A DNA stretch of 64,000 nt from assembly GCA_003598175.1 (NCBI GenBank), contig QZKN01000096.1:1-64000 (forward strand), written 5' to 3'. A program made the translations under genes and the position numbers. The DNA is from Candidatus Omnitrophota bacterium. Lineage in GTDB: Bacteria > Hinthialibacterota > Hinthialibacteria > Hinthialibacterales > Hinthialibacteraceae. Positions within the stretch are counted from its first letter, which is position 1. The number at the start of each line of letters is the position of its first letter. This document shows, piece after piece, positions 34,584 through 43,417 of the stretch. Below the pieces are notes generated by a model. That model was not told the origin of the DNA, ran no database searches, and worked only from the letters and a program-made list of their open reading frames with translations.

Positions 34584-34592
34584 GGGGGGGGG
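34584..34592 (+). repeat. G9 homopolymer in the gap between two genes
   Basis: Nine consecutive G residues lie 15 bases after the DUF1080 stop (on its own strand a C9 run). Such tracts are slippage-prone and are also frequent sites of sequencing error. It is outside coding sequence. Confidence 0.5.
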
Positions 34593-34606
34593 AAAATAAA
34601 ACGTGC

Positions 34607-35419
34607 TTATTCCTTTAGTGGCAGAATCTCCACGTTCCGGAACTCGCACGGGTGGCTTTCGGCCTGCAGGGAGATATAGCCTTCCGCCAGTTTCTTCTCG
34701 CCGTTGTTTTCGTTGATCAGTTTCAAGCCATCGGCGTCTCGTTCGTCGTATTGCGGTTGTTCGTATTCCATCACCAATTCGCCGTTGACGAAATGCTTGA
34801 CGATCCCGTCGCCGTGCACTTCCACTTCCGCCGTCACCCACTGATCGCCGTGGTAGGTTTTCGATTGCGAATTGGTGCAGTGCTGCGTGATCAGTTTGCC
34901 GTCCATGACGACATTCGTGCCGGGGGTGCATAAATTGTTGGTGGTGCGGGTTCCGGTCCCGCCGCCGCCGAGCAGCTGCGCTTCGATGGAAACCGGAAAC
35001 TCCTGATCCTTCCTCATGCTTTCGGGCGCCTGGCAGTGCAGCATCATGCCGCTGTTGCGGAACGCCCAACTCGGCCCGCCCGGCGTTTGTTCGCCGACGA
35101 AGCGGTATTCCACCCGCAGGCGGTAATGCGAAAACTTTTTCATATAGAAAAGGTGCCCGAAATTACCGCTGAATTTTTCGTATTGATCGTAACATACCTT
35201 CAACACACCGTCCTCGACGCGAAAAGTGTTTTTGTAATTGTCGTTCAGATCACAGCCGGTGATTTTGGGAACCCAGCCATCCATATCTTTACCGTTAAAG
35301 AGGCTGATCCAGCCCTCTTCCTTCTCGTTTGCGCAGGTCAATATGCCCATAAATACGAGGCAAAAAACAAACAATGCGCTCCGCCATGCTTTCATAGTCA
35401 CAAAGCGATTCCTGTTCAC
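34607..35419 (-). CDS. DUF1080 domain protein (3-keto-disaccharide hydrolase family)
   Basis: A 270-residue secreted protein with a hydrophobic signal segment (ALFVFCLVFMGILTCA). The mature part starts GWISLFNGKDMDGWVPK, the standard entry of the DUF1080 concanavalin-like beta-sandwich. Conserved signs are GGPSWAFRNSGMMLHCQ, IEAQLLGGG, and HGDGIVKHFVNGELVMEY, ending in ISLQAESHPCEFRNVEI. Family members bind or cleave sugars; some hydrolyse 3-keto-disaccharides. GTG at 35419 is preceded by GGAAGG; ATG at 35395 is an alternative. No glycosidase partner is adjacent, but the DUF6807 gene and aldo/keto reductases elsewhere in the window fit the same style of sugar catabolism. Confidence 0.9.
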   Translation of the reverse strand: MNRNRFVTMKAWRSALFVFCLVFMGILTCANEKEEGWISLFNGKDMDGWVPKITGCDLNDNYKNTFRVEDGVLKVCYDQYEKFSGNFGHLFYMKKFSHYRLRVEYRFVGEQTPGGPSWAFRNSGMMLHCQAPESMRKDQEFPVSIEAQLLGGGGTGTRTTNNLCTPGTNVVMDGKLITQHCTNSQSKTYHGDQWVTAEVEVHGDGIVKHFVNGELVMEYEQPQYDERDADGLKLINENNGEKKLAEGYISLQAESHPCEFRNVEILPLKE

Positions 35420-35485
35420 GATACGTATTCCTTCCTTTATTCAGGTTATCTGGTGAAGCAAGGTTATCAGGCAACGACGAACGGT

Positions 35486-36094
35486 TCAAGGCAAATTCGT
35501 CGCCGGCTTCCAATCCGTCAATTCGCCCGTTGTATTCGCTGCCAGCCAATTCCGCAATCCCTCGATGTCGCGTACTCCGCCATCAAGCACGGCGCGATAC
35601 AAATCAATCGACAAACAGGACAGGGAAGGATCATTGGCGCGACGCTGTTTCAATTGCAGGATGAGGGCGCGCGTCTCGCGGGTCAAACTCCGTTTTATCG
35701 GCTCCACAATGGTTTCACCGCGAGGCAGGTCATAATCCTCGGACGCCGACCACATGTCGATTTTCCATTCGGTTCCCGTGTTCTGTCGATAGTTCAACTG
35801 CCAATATAATGCCTTGTCCGCATCGTGAAGATGATTTCGGAAAGCTGCGGAAGTGATTTGGGGAGAAAGGGAGCAGCATTCGGACAGCACCTGAAAACCA
35901 TGCTCGATGCGCAAATCGGAACAATAGATTTCCATGTCGATATCCGGACCGTAAACCAAATCATACGCCACCGCGCCGACAAGAACCGGCCGCCCAAATC
36001 GTCCCCATCGTTCCATCAATCTCAAGTCCTCGGTGATTTGCAATGCGATCGTTCTTTGCGCAGAGGCATATTGCAAGATGGCATCAATTTCCAT
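35486..36094 (-). CDS. Nucleotidyltransferase-fold-like protein
   Basis: A 202-residue cytoplasmic protein. The segment VLVGAVAYDLVYGPDIDMEIYC resembles the start of nucleotidyltransferase folds (a G-x-x-A turn followed by D-x-D metal ligands). WKIDMWSASEDYDL further on could supply the third aspartate. The C-terminal part is helical, with NDPSLSCLSIDLYRAVLDGGV. I do not recognise a more precise family. It could modify a small molecule or RNA, or be an inactive member. It stands alone between the DUF1080 gene and the pilin genes. Confidence 0.5.
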   Translation of the reverse strand: MEIDAILQYASAQRTIALQITEDLRLMERWGRFGRPVLVGAVAYDLVYGPDIDMEIYCSDLRIEHGFQVLSECCSLSPQITSAAFRNHLHDADKALYWQLNYRQNTGTEWKIDMWSASEDYDLPRGETIVEPIKRSLTRETRALILQLKQRRANDPSLSCLSIDLYRAVLDGGVRDIEGLRNWLAANTTGELTDWKPATNLP

Positions 36095-36144
36095 TTGTTT
36101 CCTTTTTCTAAAAATGAGTGATCGAGCGTCGAAAAGTAAAAAAA

Positions 36145-36678
36145 TCAGAAAGAAATACCGCGCCAGGACGTGTGAATCACGTCGCCGCTGCTGACCAGGC
36201 CGTTGGAAATCTGATAGAGCAGGGTTTTAAAACGATCGGCGGTTTGCGGCGCATACGTACCGACGCTGATGTCTTCGTCGGTGTCCGGCCCGATGCCGTG
36301 CAGCAACCAGTCGGTTTTGCATGACGGCCCATAAGAGGAATAATCGTAATTCTGTGTCGTACTGACATATTTGGCGTTCGATCCACGATAGGGATCGTGG
36401 GGAATGGCGGCGATATACGAGACCGGCGTGGTCAGGCGCTGCAACTCCTGATGCGGATTGCTGCCCATTTGCTCGAAATAACAGCGGTTATCGACGCGAT
36501 ACATAAGCAGCGCATCGCCCAGAGCTTTCATGTCCGCTTCCATTCTGGCGATGGTCGCCCGCATGCGCGCGTTTATGAAGTTCGGCACGGCAATGGCCGC
36601 GAGGATACCGATGATCGCAACAACGATGAGCAGCTCAATCAACGTAAAAGCAAAACGATCAACCAACTTCTTCCTCAT
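36145..36678 (-). CDS. Type IV pilin-like/pseudopilin protein 1
   Basis: A 177-residue protein with the prepilin cleavage and N-methylation motif FTLIELLIVVAIIGILAAIAVP at about residue 10-31 and the following NFINARMRATIARMEADMKALGDALLMYRVDN, typical of G-type pseudopilins in PVC and related bacteria. The C-terminal domain is short. AGGAG stands seven bases before the ATG at 36678, inside the end of the upstream GNAT frame, so translation may be coupled. No secretion ATPase, prepilin peptidase or secretin gene is in the window; the protein may be a substrate or accessory subunit of a type II secretion or pilus machine encoded elsewhere. Confidence 0.9.
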   Translation of the reverse strand: MRKKLVDRFAFTLIELLIVVAIIGILAAIAVPNFINARMRATIARMEADMKALGDALLMYRVDNRCYFEQMGSNPHQELQRLTTPVSYIAAIPHDPYRGSNAKYVSTTQNYDYSSYGPSCKTDWLLHGIGPDTDEDISVGTYAPQTADRFKTLLYQISNGLVSSGDVIHTSWRGISF

Positions 36679-37275
36679 AAAACTTCTCCTCTTTTTTATG
36701 TTCACTTATTAAATATTTCTCCAGGCTGTTGAACAGTACATCTTCTTCATACCTTCTTCCGCGTCTTGCCAGCCAATCGTCACAGAGCACCGCCCAGCGC
36801 TCATGATCTTTCCATTCATCCCCAATGCGGAGATAGGCGCGTGAATAGCCTTCTTTCACGAAACCAAGGCGCTGGACCAAACGGATCGATTTTTCGTTTT
36901 CCGGCTGGATGTTGGCTTCGAGCCGATGCAGTTTCATTTCGTTGAACGCATGATCGATAACCAGACTCAATCCTTCCGTCATGCAGCCGCATCCGGCAAA
37001 GCGAGTCCCAATCCAATAGCCGAGATACGCGCTTTGAAACGCGCCTCTGACGATTTCATTGAGATTGACGATTCCTGCGATTTGCCCGGATTCCCGCAGA
37101 CAAATAAAAATCCTTTTTTGTTGTCGCCGGCAAGCTGTTCCAGATAGTTCTCATACCCGACCAAACTCGCCGAAAGATAAACCCACGGCGCTAGAAATTC
37201 CGCGCTTTCTTGGATCAGCGTGGTATATTCCACGCCATCATCAGTCGTGGGATGGCGAATATAAGTTCGTAACAC
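36659..37275 (-). pseudogene. GNAT (RimJ/RimL-type) N-acetyltransferase split by a frameshift
   Basis: The two halves lie in different frames. The first (from GTG at 37275) reads VLRTYIRHPTTDDGVEYTTL and ends its useful part at GDNKKG; the second continues LRESGQIAGIVNLNEI, then GYWIGTRFAGCGCMTEGLSL and IQPENEKSIRLVQRLGFVKEGYSRAY. The second carries the acetyl-CoA-binding region of the family. The frames join at a run of six T residues on the plus strand (A6 on the coding strand, 37114-37119). One extra A, or a -1 slip on that run, gives a single chain of about 205 residues. Either a sequencing error, a mutation or a programmed shift explains it. Its end overlaps the first pilin gene by 20 bases. 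Confidence 0.75.
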
Positions 37276-37295
37276 GATGATAATGTAGTATTTAC

Positions 37296-37889
37296 TTAAA
37301 TCCCGATCAAACTCGGATCGCAGGGAAAGGAGGTCGGCGGCCCCAATTTGAGCATGTCTCCGCGGCTGGTCAGGCCGTTGGTGGCGTTCCAGGTGGGCGC
37401 GGTGCCGTAGGTTTCCGCGTCGTAGTCGGGTCCGGCGCTGGAAATTTGCCATTCGCAGCATCGCAGGCTGGCGCCCACCACCGCGCGCTTGGCGTTGTGG
37501 ATGATCGTCCAGGCGTCCACGTAATCATACGTGACGTAGGCTTCATGTTGATTGGTGACGACCCGTTCGCCATAGCGCGTTTCCAAAAACGGATCCTGCG
37601 GGACGGAGGCGAGATACGCGACCGGCGTCGTTAATGGAATCAAGCGGCGATTGACCGGATTGATATTCACACCCGACGGATCGACGAAGGGTGGATATTT
37701 GCCACGATCGATTTTATACATCTCCAGCGCGGTGGCCATGGTTTGAAATTCTCCTTCGACTTTGGCGATCATGGCCCGGACCCGAGCATTGAGAAAATTG
37801 GGAACGGCAATCGCGGCCAGAACGCCAATGATGGCGACAACGATCAGCAATTCAATCAGGGTAAACGCGCTTGCGGTTTTTCCGCACAT
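37296..37889 (-). CDS. Type IV pilin-like/pseudopilin protein 2
   Basis: A 197-residue protein with the prepilin motif FTLIELLIVVAIIGVLAAIAVP near residue 10, followed by NFLNARVRAMIAKVEGEFQTMATALEMYKIDRGKYPP, the classic pseudopilin helix and proline turn. GGAG lies seven bases before the ATG at 37889. The C-terminal domain has paired cysteines (SLRCCEW). It is closely related in plan to the pilin at 36145-36678 and the two flank the GNAT gene; the group looks like one leftward transcript. Confidence 0.9.
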   Translation of the reverse strand: MCGKTASAFTLIELLIVVAIIGVLAAIAVPNFLNARVRAMIAKVEGEFQTMATALEMYKIDRGKYPPFVDPSGVNINPVNRRLIPLTTPVAYLASVPQDPFLETRYGERVVTNQHEAYVTYDYVDAWTIIHNAKRAVVGASLRCCEWQISSAGPDYDAETYGTAPTWNATNGLTSRGDMLKLGPPTSFPCDPSLIGI

Positions 37890-38077
37890 GGGATTTCTCC
37901 GTTTCTTTTCGTCCTCTATCAATAGGTGTCTTGCGTTGTGTCACCATTATAAACAGACAGCGGCAAAAAAACCATGCATGAAGCGTTATTCTTTTTTAAT
38001 TGTAAATTTGAGATGGTATCCTGGCGTGAATGTTTTTATGGGAGGATATGAGAGGACGACGCAAACTGCCAATGCAT

Positions 38078-39262
38078 TCAGCCGGCGGATAGTTCCCGCG
38101 CATGATGGTGAATGCATTCTATCGCTTCACAAATGGTTTCCGCCTCTTCCGCGCTCATGTCGGAATAGAGCGGCAGACTGAGTGCGTTCGATTCGAGGTA
38201 GAGCGTATTGGCGAGCCGTTCCTGCGCATCCTTGTCGACAAATTCCTGATATGCTTTCATGCGATGCAAAACAGGGGAATAATATACGCGCGTTTGGATC
38301 CCTTCCGCTGATAAAGCGTCCGCCAATCGCATCCGATCAAGGCCGAATTCCCGTTCTTCGACGACAATCGAGAAATCTTTATACGACGAACGATTGCATG
38401 GATCGATTTTTTGGCAGCGGATGCCGGGAAGGGAAGCAAATCGCTCACAAAAATAGGTCGCAACACGATTCCGGTGTTGCGCCGCCGCTTCCAATGATTG
38501 AAAGGATTGCAGCGCGAGCAGAGCGTGCAGTTCACTCATGCGCGCATTGATTCCGGCAAACAAACAATCGTAATTGCCCGGATTGCCGTAATTGCGGCCG
38601 ATCCGTACATGGTCGGCGATGCGATCATCGTTGGTGGCCACGATCCCCCCTTCCGCGGCAATCAATAATTTGGTAGGGGACATGCTGAAAATTTCGGCGT
38701 TCCCAAATCGACCGAGAGGCTGTTTTTTGTGAAGAGAACCGAATCCGTGCGCCGCGTCGAAAAGGAGCGTCAGGCCGTGTCTTTGAGCCAACGACTGCAG
38801 CTCGTCCACGGGAGTGGGATTGCCGAATTGATGCGCCGCCAGAATCGCGGATGTGTTTGAAGTGAGAGCCTGTTCCACCGATTGTGCGGTCACGTTCATG
38901 GTTTCGCGATCCACATCGGCAAAGCGCAGCCGCAATCGGTTCCAAACCGGTCCCAGTCCCGAAGCCATGAACGTAAAACTGGGAAGTACCACTTCGGAAT
39001 CCGGCGGCAACGCCATTGCCTGCACCGCGAGCATCAGGCCGGTTGTACAGCTGGAAACGGCTATCGCATGGTTCACGCCCAGTTGGTTTGCAATCACCTT
39101 GCCTAACGAATCGGCATAAGGCCCCGTAGTAATCATTCCATTACGCAGTATTTCCCGGTACGATTCATCCAGATCTTCCATTGCGGGAAGGCATGGGCGA
39201 ACGAAAGGCAGAAGCGGCGAACGGGGAGGATTTCCATCGAGAATGGCAGGTCGACGAACCAT
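38078..39262 (-). CDS. DegT/DnrJ/EryC1/StrS-family aminotransferase
   Basis: A 394-residue PLP enzyme of the sugar-aminotransferase group. The N-terminal PFVRPCLPAMEDLDESYREI and ITTGPYADSLGKVIANQLG, the AVSSCTTGLMLAVQAM motif, LPSFTFMASG, and the phosphate-binding AAHQFG are all present. FSMSPTKLLIAAEGG contains the PLP lysine and NYGNPGNYDCLFAGINARMSEL is typical. Members transfer amino groups to keto-sugars of nucleotide-sugar intermediates, used in lipopolysaccharide, glycan or antibiotic synthesis. No dehydratase or glycosyltransferase of such a pathway is adjacent. It is divergent from the hypothetical gene at 39505. Confidence 0.9.
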   Translation of the reverse strand: MVRRPAILDGNPPRSPLLPFVRPCLPAMEDLDESYREILRNGMITTGPYADSLGKVIANQLGVNHAIAVSSCTTGLMLAVQAMALPPDSEVVLPSFTFMASGLGPVWNRLRLRFADVDRETMNVTAQSVEQALTSNTSAILAAHQFGNPTPVDELQSLAQRHGLTLLFDAAHGFGSLHKKQPLGRFGNAEIFSMSPTKLLIAAEGGIVATNDDRIADHVRIGRNYGNPGNYDCLFAGINARMSELHALLALQSFQSLEAAAQHRNRVATYFCERFASLPGIRCQKIDPCNRSSYKDFSIVVEEREFGLDRMRLADALSAEGIQTRVYYSPVLHRMKAYQEFVDKDAQERLANTLYLESNALSLPLYSDMSAEEAETICEAIECIHHHARELSAG

Positions 39263-39504
39263 TGAAAGTACCTTGATTGTTTTAGCTTACAGTTTTTAAA
39301 ATTATTGTCGATAAAACGGTTATACAGGATAAGTTTTTCAATTATATCCTTGAAACGGCGAATTGGGGAGGTGTACGGTTTGTCGCTGGGGAAGAACACG
39401 GTATGAATACTCGTTAAAACCTTACACTTTCATGACGGTGGTGATAAAATTTTACAGAGCGGGTAATATTTTGTGAATTGCGGTTGAGTAATCTTTTGAG
39501 ATGA

Positions 39505-40383
39505 ATGGGTATTTTTAAGCCGATGAAAAGTAAAACCGCCATCAAGTCGAAAATCACGAAAGAAGAAATCGAACAGCGATTGGCTGTGGGCAATGCCGTA
39601 GCGGAAATTGAAAAAATGAAGCGAGGCATGTCCGGCGGTCTCATTGTTTCTTCCGACACGCCGTTTAAAGAAGTCCCGTTGCAAAGTTTGTCTCACATCG
39701 GCAAATCCACAGATCACATCTATAAGGATGTGCAAGGTGAATTAAGTACGTTTCTCAATAAACTAGGCGAATATGCCTTTTCCCCCAGCGAAACGAAACG
39801 TTATTTTCCGAACAACAAGATCAAATATCTGATCGAACTGATGAAAAAAGCTAACATGGAGCTGGAAGCTCGCTATATTATGGACATTTTTAAAGATCGG
39901 GTAAAACAGTTGAATGGAGGCAAACTCCCCACGGTCAAGGAAAAAAGCGGTTTGTTCGGAAAAGTCACGGAACGTCAAATGAAACCGGAAGAAATCGCCC
40001 TGAAATTTCAAATCGAGGAAAATTATCCCCCCGGCGAAAACAAACCACTCAACGTTGTCGGAACCCAGGAAAGTTTGATGAATCATCTCTATGAAATGTT
40101 GTTGAACAGTGAAGATATTTTAGATCCGCTGAAGAAAGGACCGCGAAAAACCGTCGCCCGCTTTTTACAAGCGGCAGGCATGCTCAATCCCGCCACAAAA
40201 GATCCGCGAGAAAAGTACTTCGTCGCTTGTTTGATGACGCCGGATAAAATTCAACCGCAATCGATTCAGGATATGGACCGATTGATTAAATTGCAGGTCA
40301 TCATCAAAAAAGGAACCGAATGGCTGGAAGAAAAATTATCGGCCTCCCGACAATCTTCCGATCAATCCTCCGCTTCCCAATAA
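39505..40383 (+). CDS. Hypothetical cytoplasmic protein
   Basis: I do not recognise this 292-residue protein. It has no signal peptide or membrane span. The first part is charged (KSKITKEEIEQRLAVGN), then helical, with HIYKDVQGELSTFLNKLGEYA and RYIMDIFKDRVKQLNGGKL. The C-terminal tail is Ser/Gln-rich (ASRQSSDQSSASQ). The overall look is that of a small helical adapter or regulatory protein. The start at ATG 39505 has no strong ribosome-binding site. It lies between a DegT-type gene and the TauE/SafE block, with about 190 bases before the latter. Confidence 0.65.
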   Translation: MGIFKPMKSKTAIKSKITKEEIEQRLAVGNAVAEIEKMKRGMSGGLIVSSDTPFKEVPLQSLSHIGKSTDHIYKDVQGELSTFLNKLGEYAFSPSETKRYFPNNKIKYLIELMKKANMELEARYIMDIFKDRVKQLNGGKLPTVKEKSGLFGKVTERQMKPEEIALKFQIEENYPPGENKPLNVVGTQESLMNHLYEMLLNSEDILDPLKKGPRKTVARFLQAAGMLNPATKDPREKYFVACLMTPDKIQPQSIQDMDRLIKLQVIIKKGTEWLEEKLSASRQSSDQSSASQ

Positions 40384-40573
40384 TTTTTTTGAATTCATTC
40401 CGGATTCATCCTCTCTCCTTTCTTTCCTCTTTTATGATATTCTTGTTTTTGATGAAGGATTTCTGATCTCATGGGGAATCCGAAGGGATGCACGATCGGA
40501 AAACGAGATCATTTCAAATCGAGTGATTGATGAGTTTTTTACATTTCATGCATACAGGTGGGAGACGTTCCTG

Positions 40574-41494
40574 ATGTATATTTACCTACCCCTGGCCAAT
40601 ATGAGCATTCACATTCTCACGCTGGTTGGAATGGGGTGCGTTGTAGGTTTTTTATCCGGTTTGTTCGGAGTGGGGGGAGGATTTCTCCTTACGCCGCTCA
40701 TGATCATTTCCGGGATTCCGCCGGCGATGGCGGCAGCCAGCAGTTCGAATCAGATCGTCGCGGCGGCGGCGTCCGGCGCCACGGCTCATTACCGGATGGG
40801 GAATATCGACGTAAAAATGGGGATCGTAATCCTGGCGGGGAGTCTCGTGGGTGGAAGCATGGGAGTGCAGGTTGTCAAACTTTTGCGAGCGCTGGGGCAT
40901 TTCGACATCGTGTTGCAAGGATTGTACATCGTGATGTTGGGTGGAATCGGTGGTTTGCTGTTTGTGGAAAGCCTGAAAACGCTGCGACGAAAAAAAGAAG
41001 TGTTCACTGAAAAACGAAGCGTTCCGTTTTCCGGAAAATGGACGCCCCTGTTCCATCATTTACCGCTGCAAATGCATTTCAAGAGCCTCGGCGCGGAAAT
41101 CTCCGTGTTCGTTCCGATTACGGCGGGGATCATCATTGGTTTTTTATCCGCCTTGATGGGAATCGGAGGGAGTTTCATCATGGTTCCGATTCTCATCTAC
41201 ATCATCGGAATGCCGACGGTCATGGCGATCGGGACCGACTTGTTTCAAGTCGTCATTAGCAATGCCAATATTACCATTCAACAAGCCGCTCGCAATCACA
41301 CCGTTGACGTGGTTCTGGCATTCAGTCTTTTTTGCGGGGTGGTGTTGGGCGCGCAAATCGGCGCTCGAACCGGTCGTTTTCTGCGCGGCGAACAAATTCG
41401 CATGGTCATGGCCATTTTTGTTTTGTCGATGATGGCGAAACTTATAATCAATTTGCTATTGCCGCACGATCATGGTATCGTACCGGCATATTGA
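40574..41494 (+). CDS. TauE/SafE (TSUP) family sulfite/sulfur-anion permease
   Basis: A 306-residue membrane protein with two repeats of four spans each. Each repeat starts with the TSUP signature: GFLSGLFGVGGGFLLTPLMI in the first and GFLSALMGIGGSFIMVPILI in the second. GGGAG stands nine bases before the ATG at 40574, which removes an unsupported 17-residue extension. TSUP proteins export sulfite, sulfoacetate or other anions. The gene is followed by a TIGR02186 protein and a cytidylate-kinase-like/BON protein; I recall similar groupings in other bacteria. Confidence 0.92.
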   Translation: MYIYLPLANMSIHILTLVGMGCVVGFLSGLFGVGGGFLLTPLMIISGIPPAMAAASSSNQIVAAAASGATAHYRMGNIDVKMGIVILAGSLVGGSMGVQVVKLLRALGHFDIVLQGLYIVMLGGIGGLLFVESLKTLRRKKEVFTEKRSVPFSGKWTPLFHHLPLQMHFKSLGAEISVFVPITAGIIIGFLSALMGIGGSFIMVPILIYIIGMPTVMAIGTDLFQVVISNANITIQQAARNHTVDVVLAFSLFCGVVLGAQIGARTGRFLRGEQIRMVMAIFVLSMMAKLIINLLLPHDHGIVPAY

Positions 41495-41526
41495 AAACAT
41501 TTTGTGGTCGATTTTGAAATACACAA

Positions 41527-42321
41527 ATGACTGTCATTGTTGTTTTGGTTCTGCTTTGCGGACAGATGAAACCATCCGTCGACGGGGTGAATGTTCCAAT
41601 TACGTTGGATCGGGATATCGTCCGAATCCATTCCTTTTTTCATGGTGAAACGGTTAAACTCTATGGAACCATCCCCACGGAAATCGATGGCGTGATTGCG
41701 ATTCTTCGTTCGGACCGATCCGAGAGGAGACACGATCGCCCGTTGCTCTGTCAAATTTCGACAAAAGATCAACCCGCATTGTTTCGGTTTCGAAAAACAC
41801 GGTATCGTGTTCACAATTTTCCTGCACTTTTTTTATTGGCTTCCAACCGCCCTTTAACCGATTTGATCCATGAAAACGAAAATACGCAGCCAAACCATCT
41901 TCCGGTCGGGTATGCATCATTGAGAGAGGAATGGGATAAAGAACTGATTTCGGGAGTTCCCTCCAAGGATGATGGCGATGTGTTGTTCGATACGTTGATT
42001 CGATGGAAAGAAAAACAAGGATTGTTTGGTTTGAACGAGGAAAAACTGGAGCTGAAAGACAACGGCCATTTTTTATATTCGTTTTTTCTACCTCCCGCGG
42101 TGGAGGAAGGGAACTATACCCTCACCGCGCACGTGATCAAGGATCACAACATGATAGGGACGGGGCATGCGTCCCTCTCCGTTGAATCGATCGGAGTCAT
42201 CCATTTTTTGCGAAATTTATCCGTCAACCATCCTTTGCTGTATGGTTGCGTTTCAGTACTCACTGCTTTGAGTGTTGGAGTTCTCGTCAGTTTTATTTTC
42301 AGGCGCAAGAGCGGAAGATAA
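41527..42321 (+). CDS. TIGR02186/Alph_Pro_TM family membrane protein
   Basis: A 264-residue protein with an N-terminal hydrophobic segment (VIVVLVLLCGQ) and one C-terminal span (LLYGCVSVLTALSVGVLVSFIF) followed by the basic tail RRKSGR. The layout RIHSFFHGETVKLYGTIP, NFPALFLLASNRPL and EGNYTLTAHVIKDHNMI matches TIGR02186, a family first noticed in alphaproteobacteria and often encoded next to TauE/SafE permeases. The bulk faces the periplasm. It may assist the permease or bind the exported anion. It starts 32 bases after the permease stop. A ribosome-binding site is not obvious. Confidence 0.8.
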   Translation: MTVIVVLVLLCGQMKPSVDGVNVPITLDRDIVRIHSFFHGETVKLYGTIPTEIDGVIAILRSDRSERRHDRPLLCQISTKDQPALFRFRKTRYRVHNFPALFLLASNRPLTDLIHENENTQPNHLPVGYASLREEWDKELISGVPSKDDGDVLFDTLIRWKEKQGLFGLNEEKLELKDNGHFLYSFFLPPAVEEGNYTLTAHVIKDHNMIGTGHASLSVESIGVIHFLRNLSVNHPLLYGCVSVLTALSVGVLVSFIFRRKSGR

Positions 42322-42419
42322 AACTGACGATGCCCCGGCATACCATGAGAATTCCATCGGAAGATGGGCGCGGAATAGAGATCCGATTCATTATTTGCTC
42401 CAAACAGGAGGCGAGAGCC

Positions 42420-43241
42420 ATGGCAATCATCACGATTTCACGCGGTTCACTGAGCATGGGGACCATCCTGGCCGAAAAAGTGGCGCGGGCATTGGATTAT
42501 GAATGCGTAAGCCGGGAAGCTATAATCAAGGAATCGGCTTGCGAGTATGGATTGGAAAAAGAAGAATTGACAATCGCGATGGAAAAACCACCCACGTTTT
42601 GGGAGCGGTTTACTCATGGTCGCCGGTTATATTTGGCTGTCATGCGCGCGGCTCTTCTCGATCGGGCTTGCTCCGGAAAACTGGTATATCATGGTCTTTC
42701 CGGGCATTTTTTATTGAAAGGAATCAAATGTGTCCTGAAAGTACGTCTCATAGCGCCGATGGACATGCGTATACGCGCTGCCATGGAGGAAAAGCAACTG
42801 AAACGTGAGGATGCCGAGTATCATATTCGCGATGTGGACGAAAAACGCAGCCGCTGGACGAAATATTTGTATGGCGTCGATTGGCGGGATCCCTATCAAT
42901 TCGATTTGATCATCAACCTCGAAACGATGACGCTTTCCACGGCGAAAGAATTGATCTGCCAGACGATCAAACGACCGGAATTCCAGGTCTGCATTACCGC
43001 CATGGACGATCTCGAAAACCTGGCGTTGGCGGCAAAAGTGGAAGCGTTTTTAGCGGCGGATATACGTACGCGATCCGTCAATATCGATATCGAAGCGCTC
43101 AACGGCGTGGTGCGATTGCGTGGAATGATCGAAACCGAGAATTTGCGTCCAACCATCATCGAAGTCGTGAAGCGGATCCAAACCATCAAATCCGTGGAAG
43201 ATGAACTCGTGGTGCAAAGTATATCTCCTCTTCCCACATGA
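42420..43241 (+). CDS. Cytidylate-kinase-like protein with C-terminal BON domain
   Basis: A 273-residue fusion. Residues 1 to about 190 fit the cytidylate-kinase-2 family (AIITISRGSLSMGTILAEKVA, SREAIIKES, DVDEKRSRWTKYLYGVDWRDP). The P-loop lacks the usual GK[ST] and instead has a GS-type loop, normal for this family. Residues about 205-270 form a BON domain (VNIDIEALNGVVRLRGMIE, with RIQTIKSVEDELVV), which binds membranes or lipids in other proteins. AGGAGG precedes the ATG by eight bases. It follows the TauE/SafE and TIGR02186 genes and is probably co-transcribed with them. Its substrate is unknown. Confidence 0.85.
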   Translation: MAIITISRGSLSMGTILAEKVARALDYECVSREAIIKESACEYGLEKEELTIAMEKPPTFWERFTHGRRLYLAVMRAALLDRACSGKLVYHGLSGHFLLKGIKCVLKVRLIAPMDMRIRAAMEEKQLKREDAEYHIRDVDEKRSRWTKYLYGVDWRDPYQFDLIINLETMTLSTAKELICQTIKRPEFQVCITAMDDLENLALAAKVEAFLAADIRTRSVNIDIEALNGVVRLRGMIETENLRPTIIEVVKRIQTIKSVEDELVVQSISPLPT

Positions 43242-43417
43242 CTCCTCTTCTCAAAAAAAAGAAAACCAACGCGACTTGTCGTGCGGAGCGACAGCGAGCG
43301 CGGGGCCGTGGGATTCCCTCTCGAACGTTGGAGACCATTCACTCGCCTTGGAAAAGATGAATTTTTCTGGTATTGTATTTTTCATTCATGAAATCGGTTA
43401 GTCGGTTTTGAGTTGAG

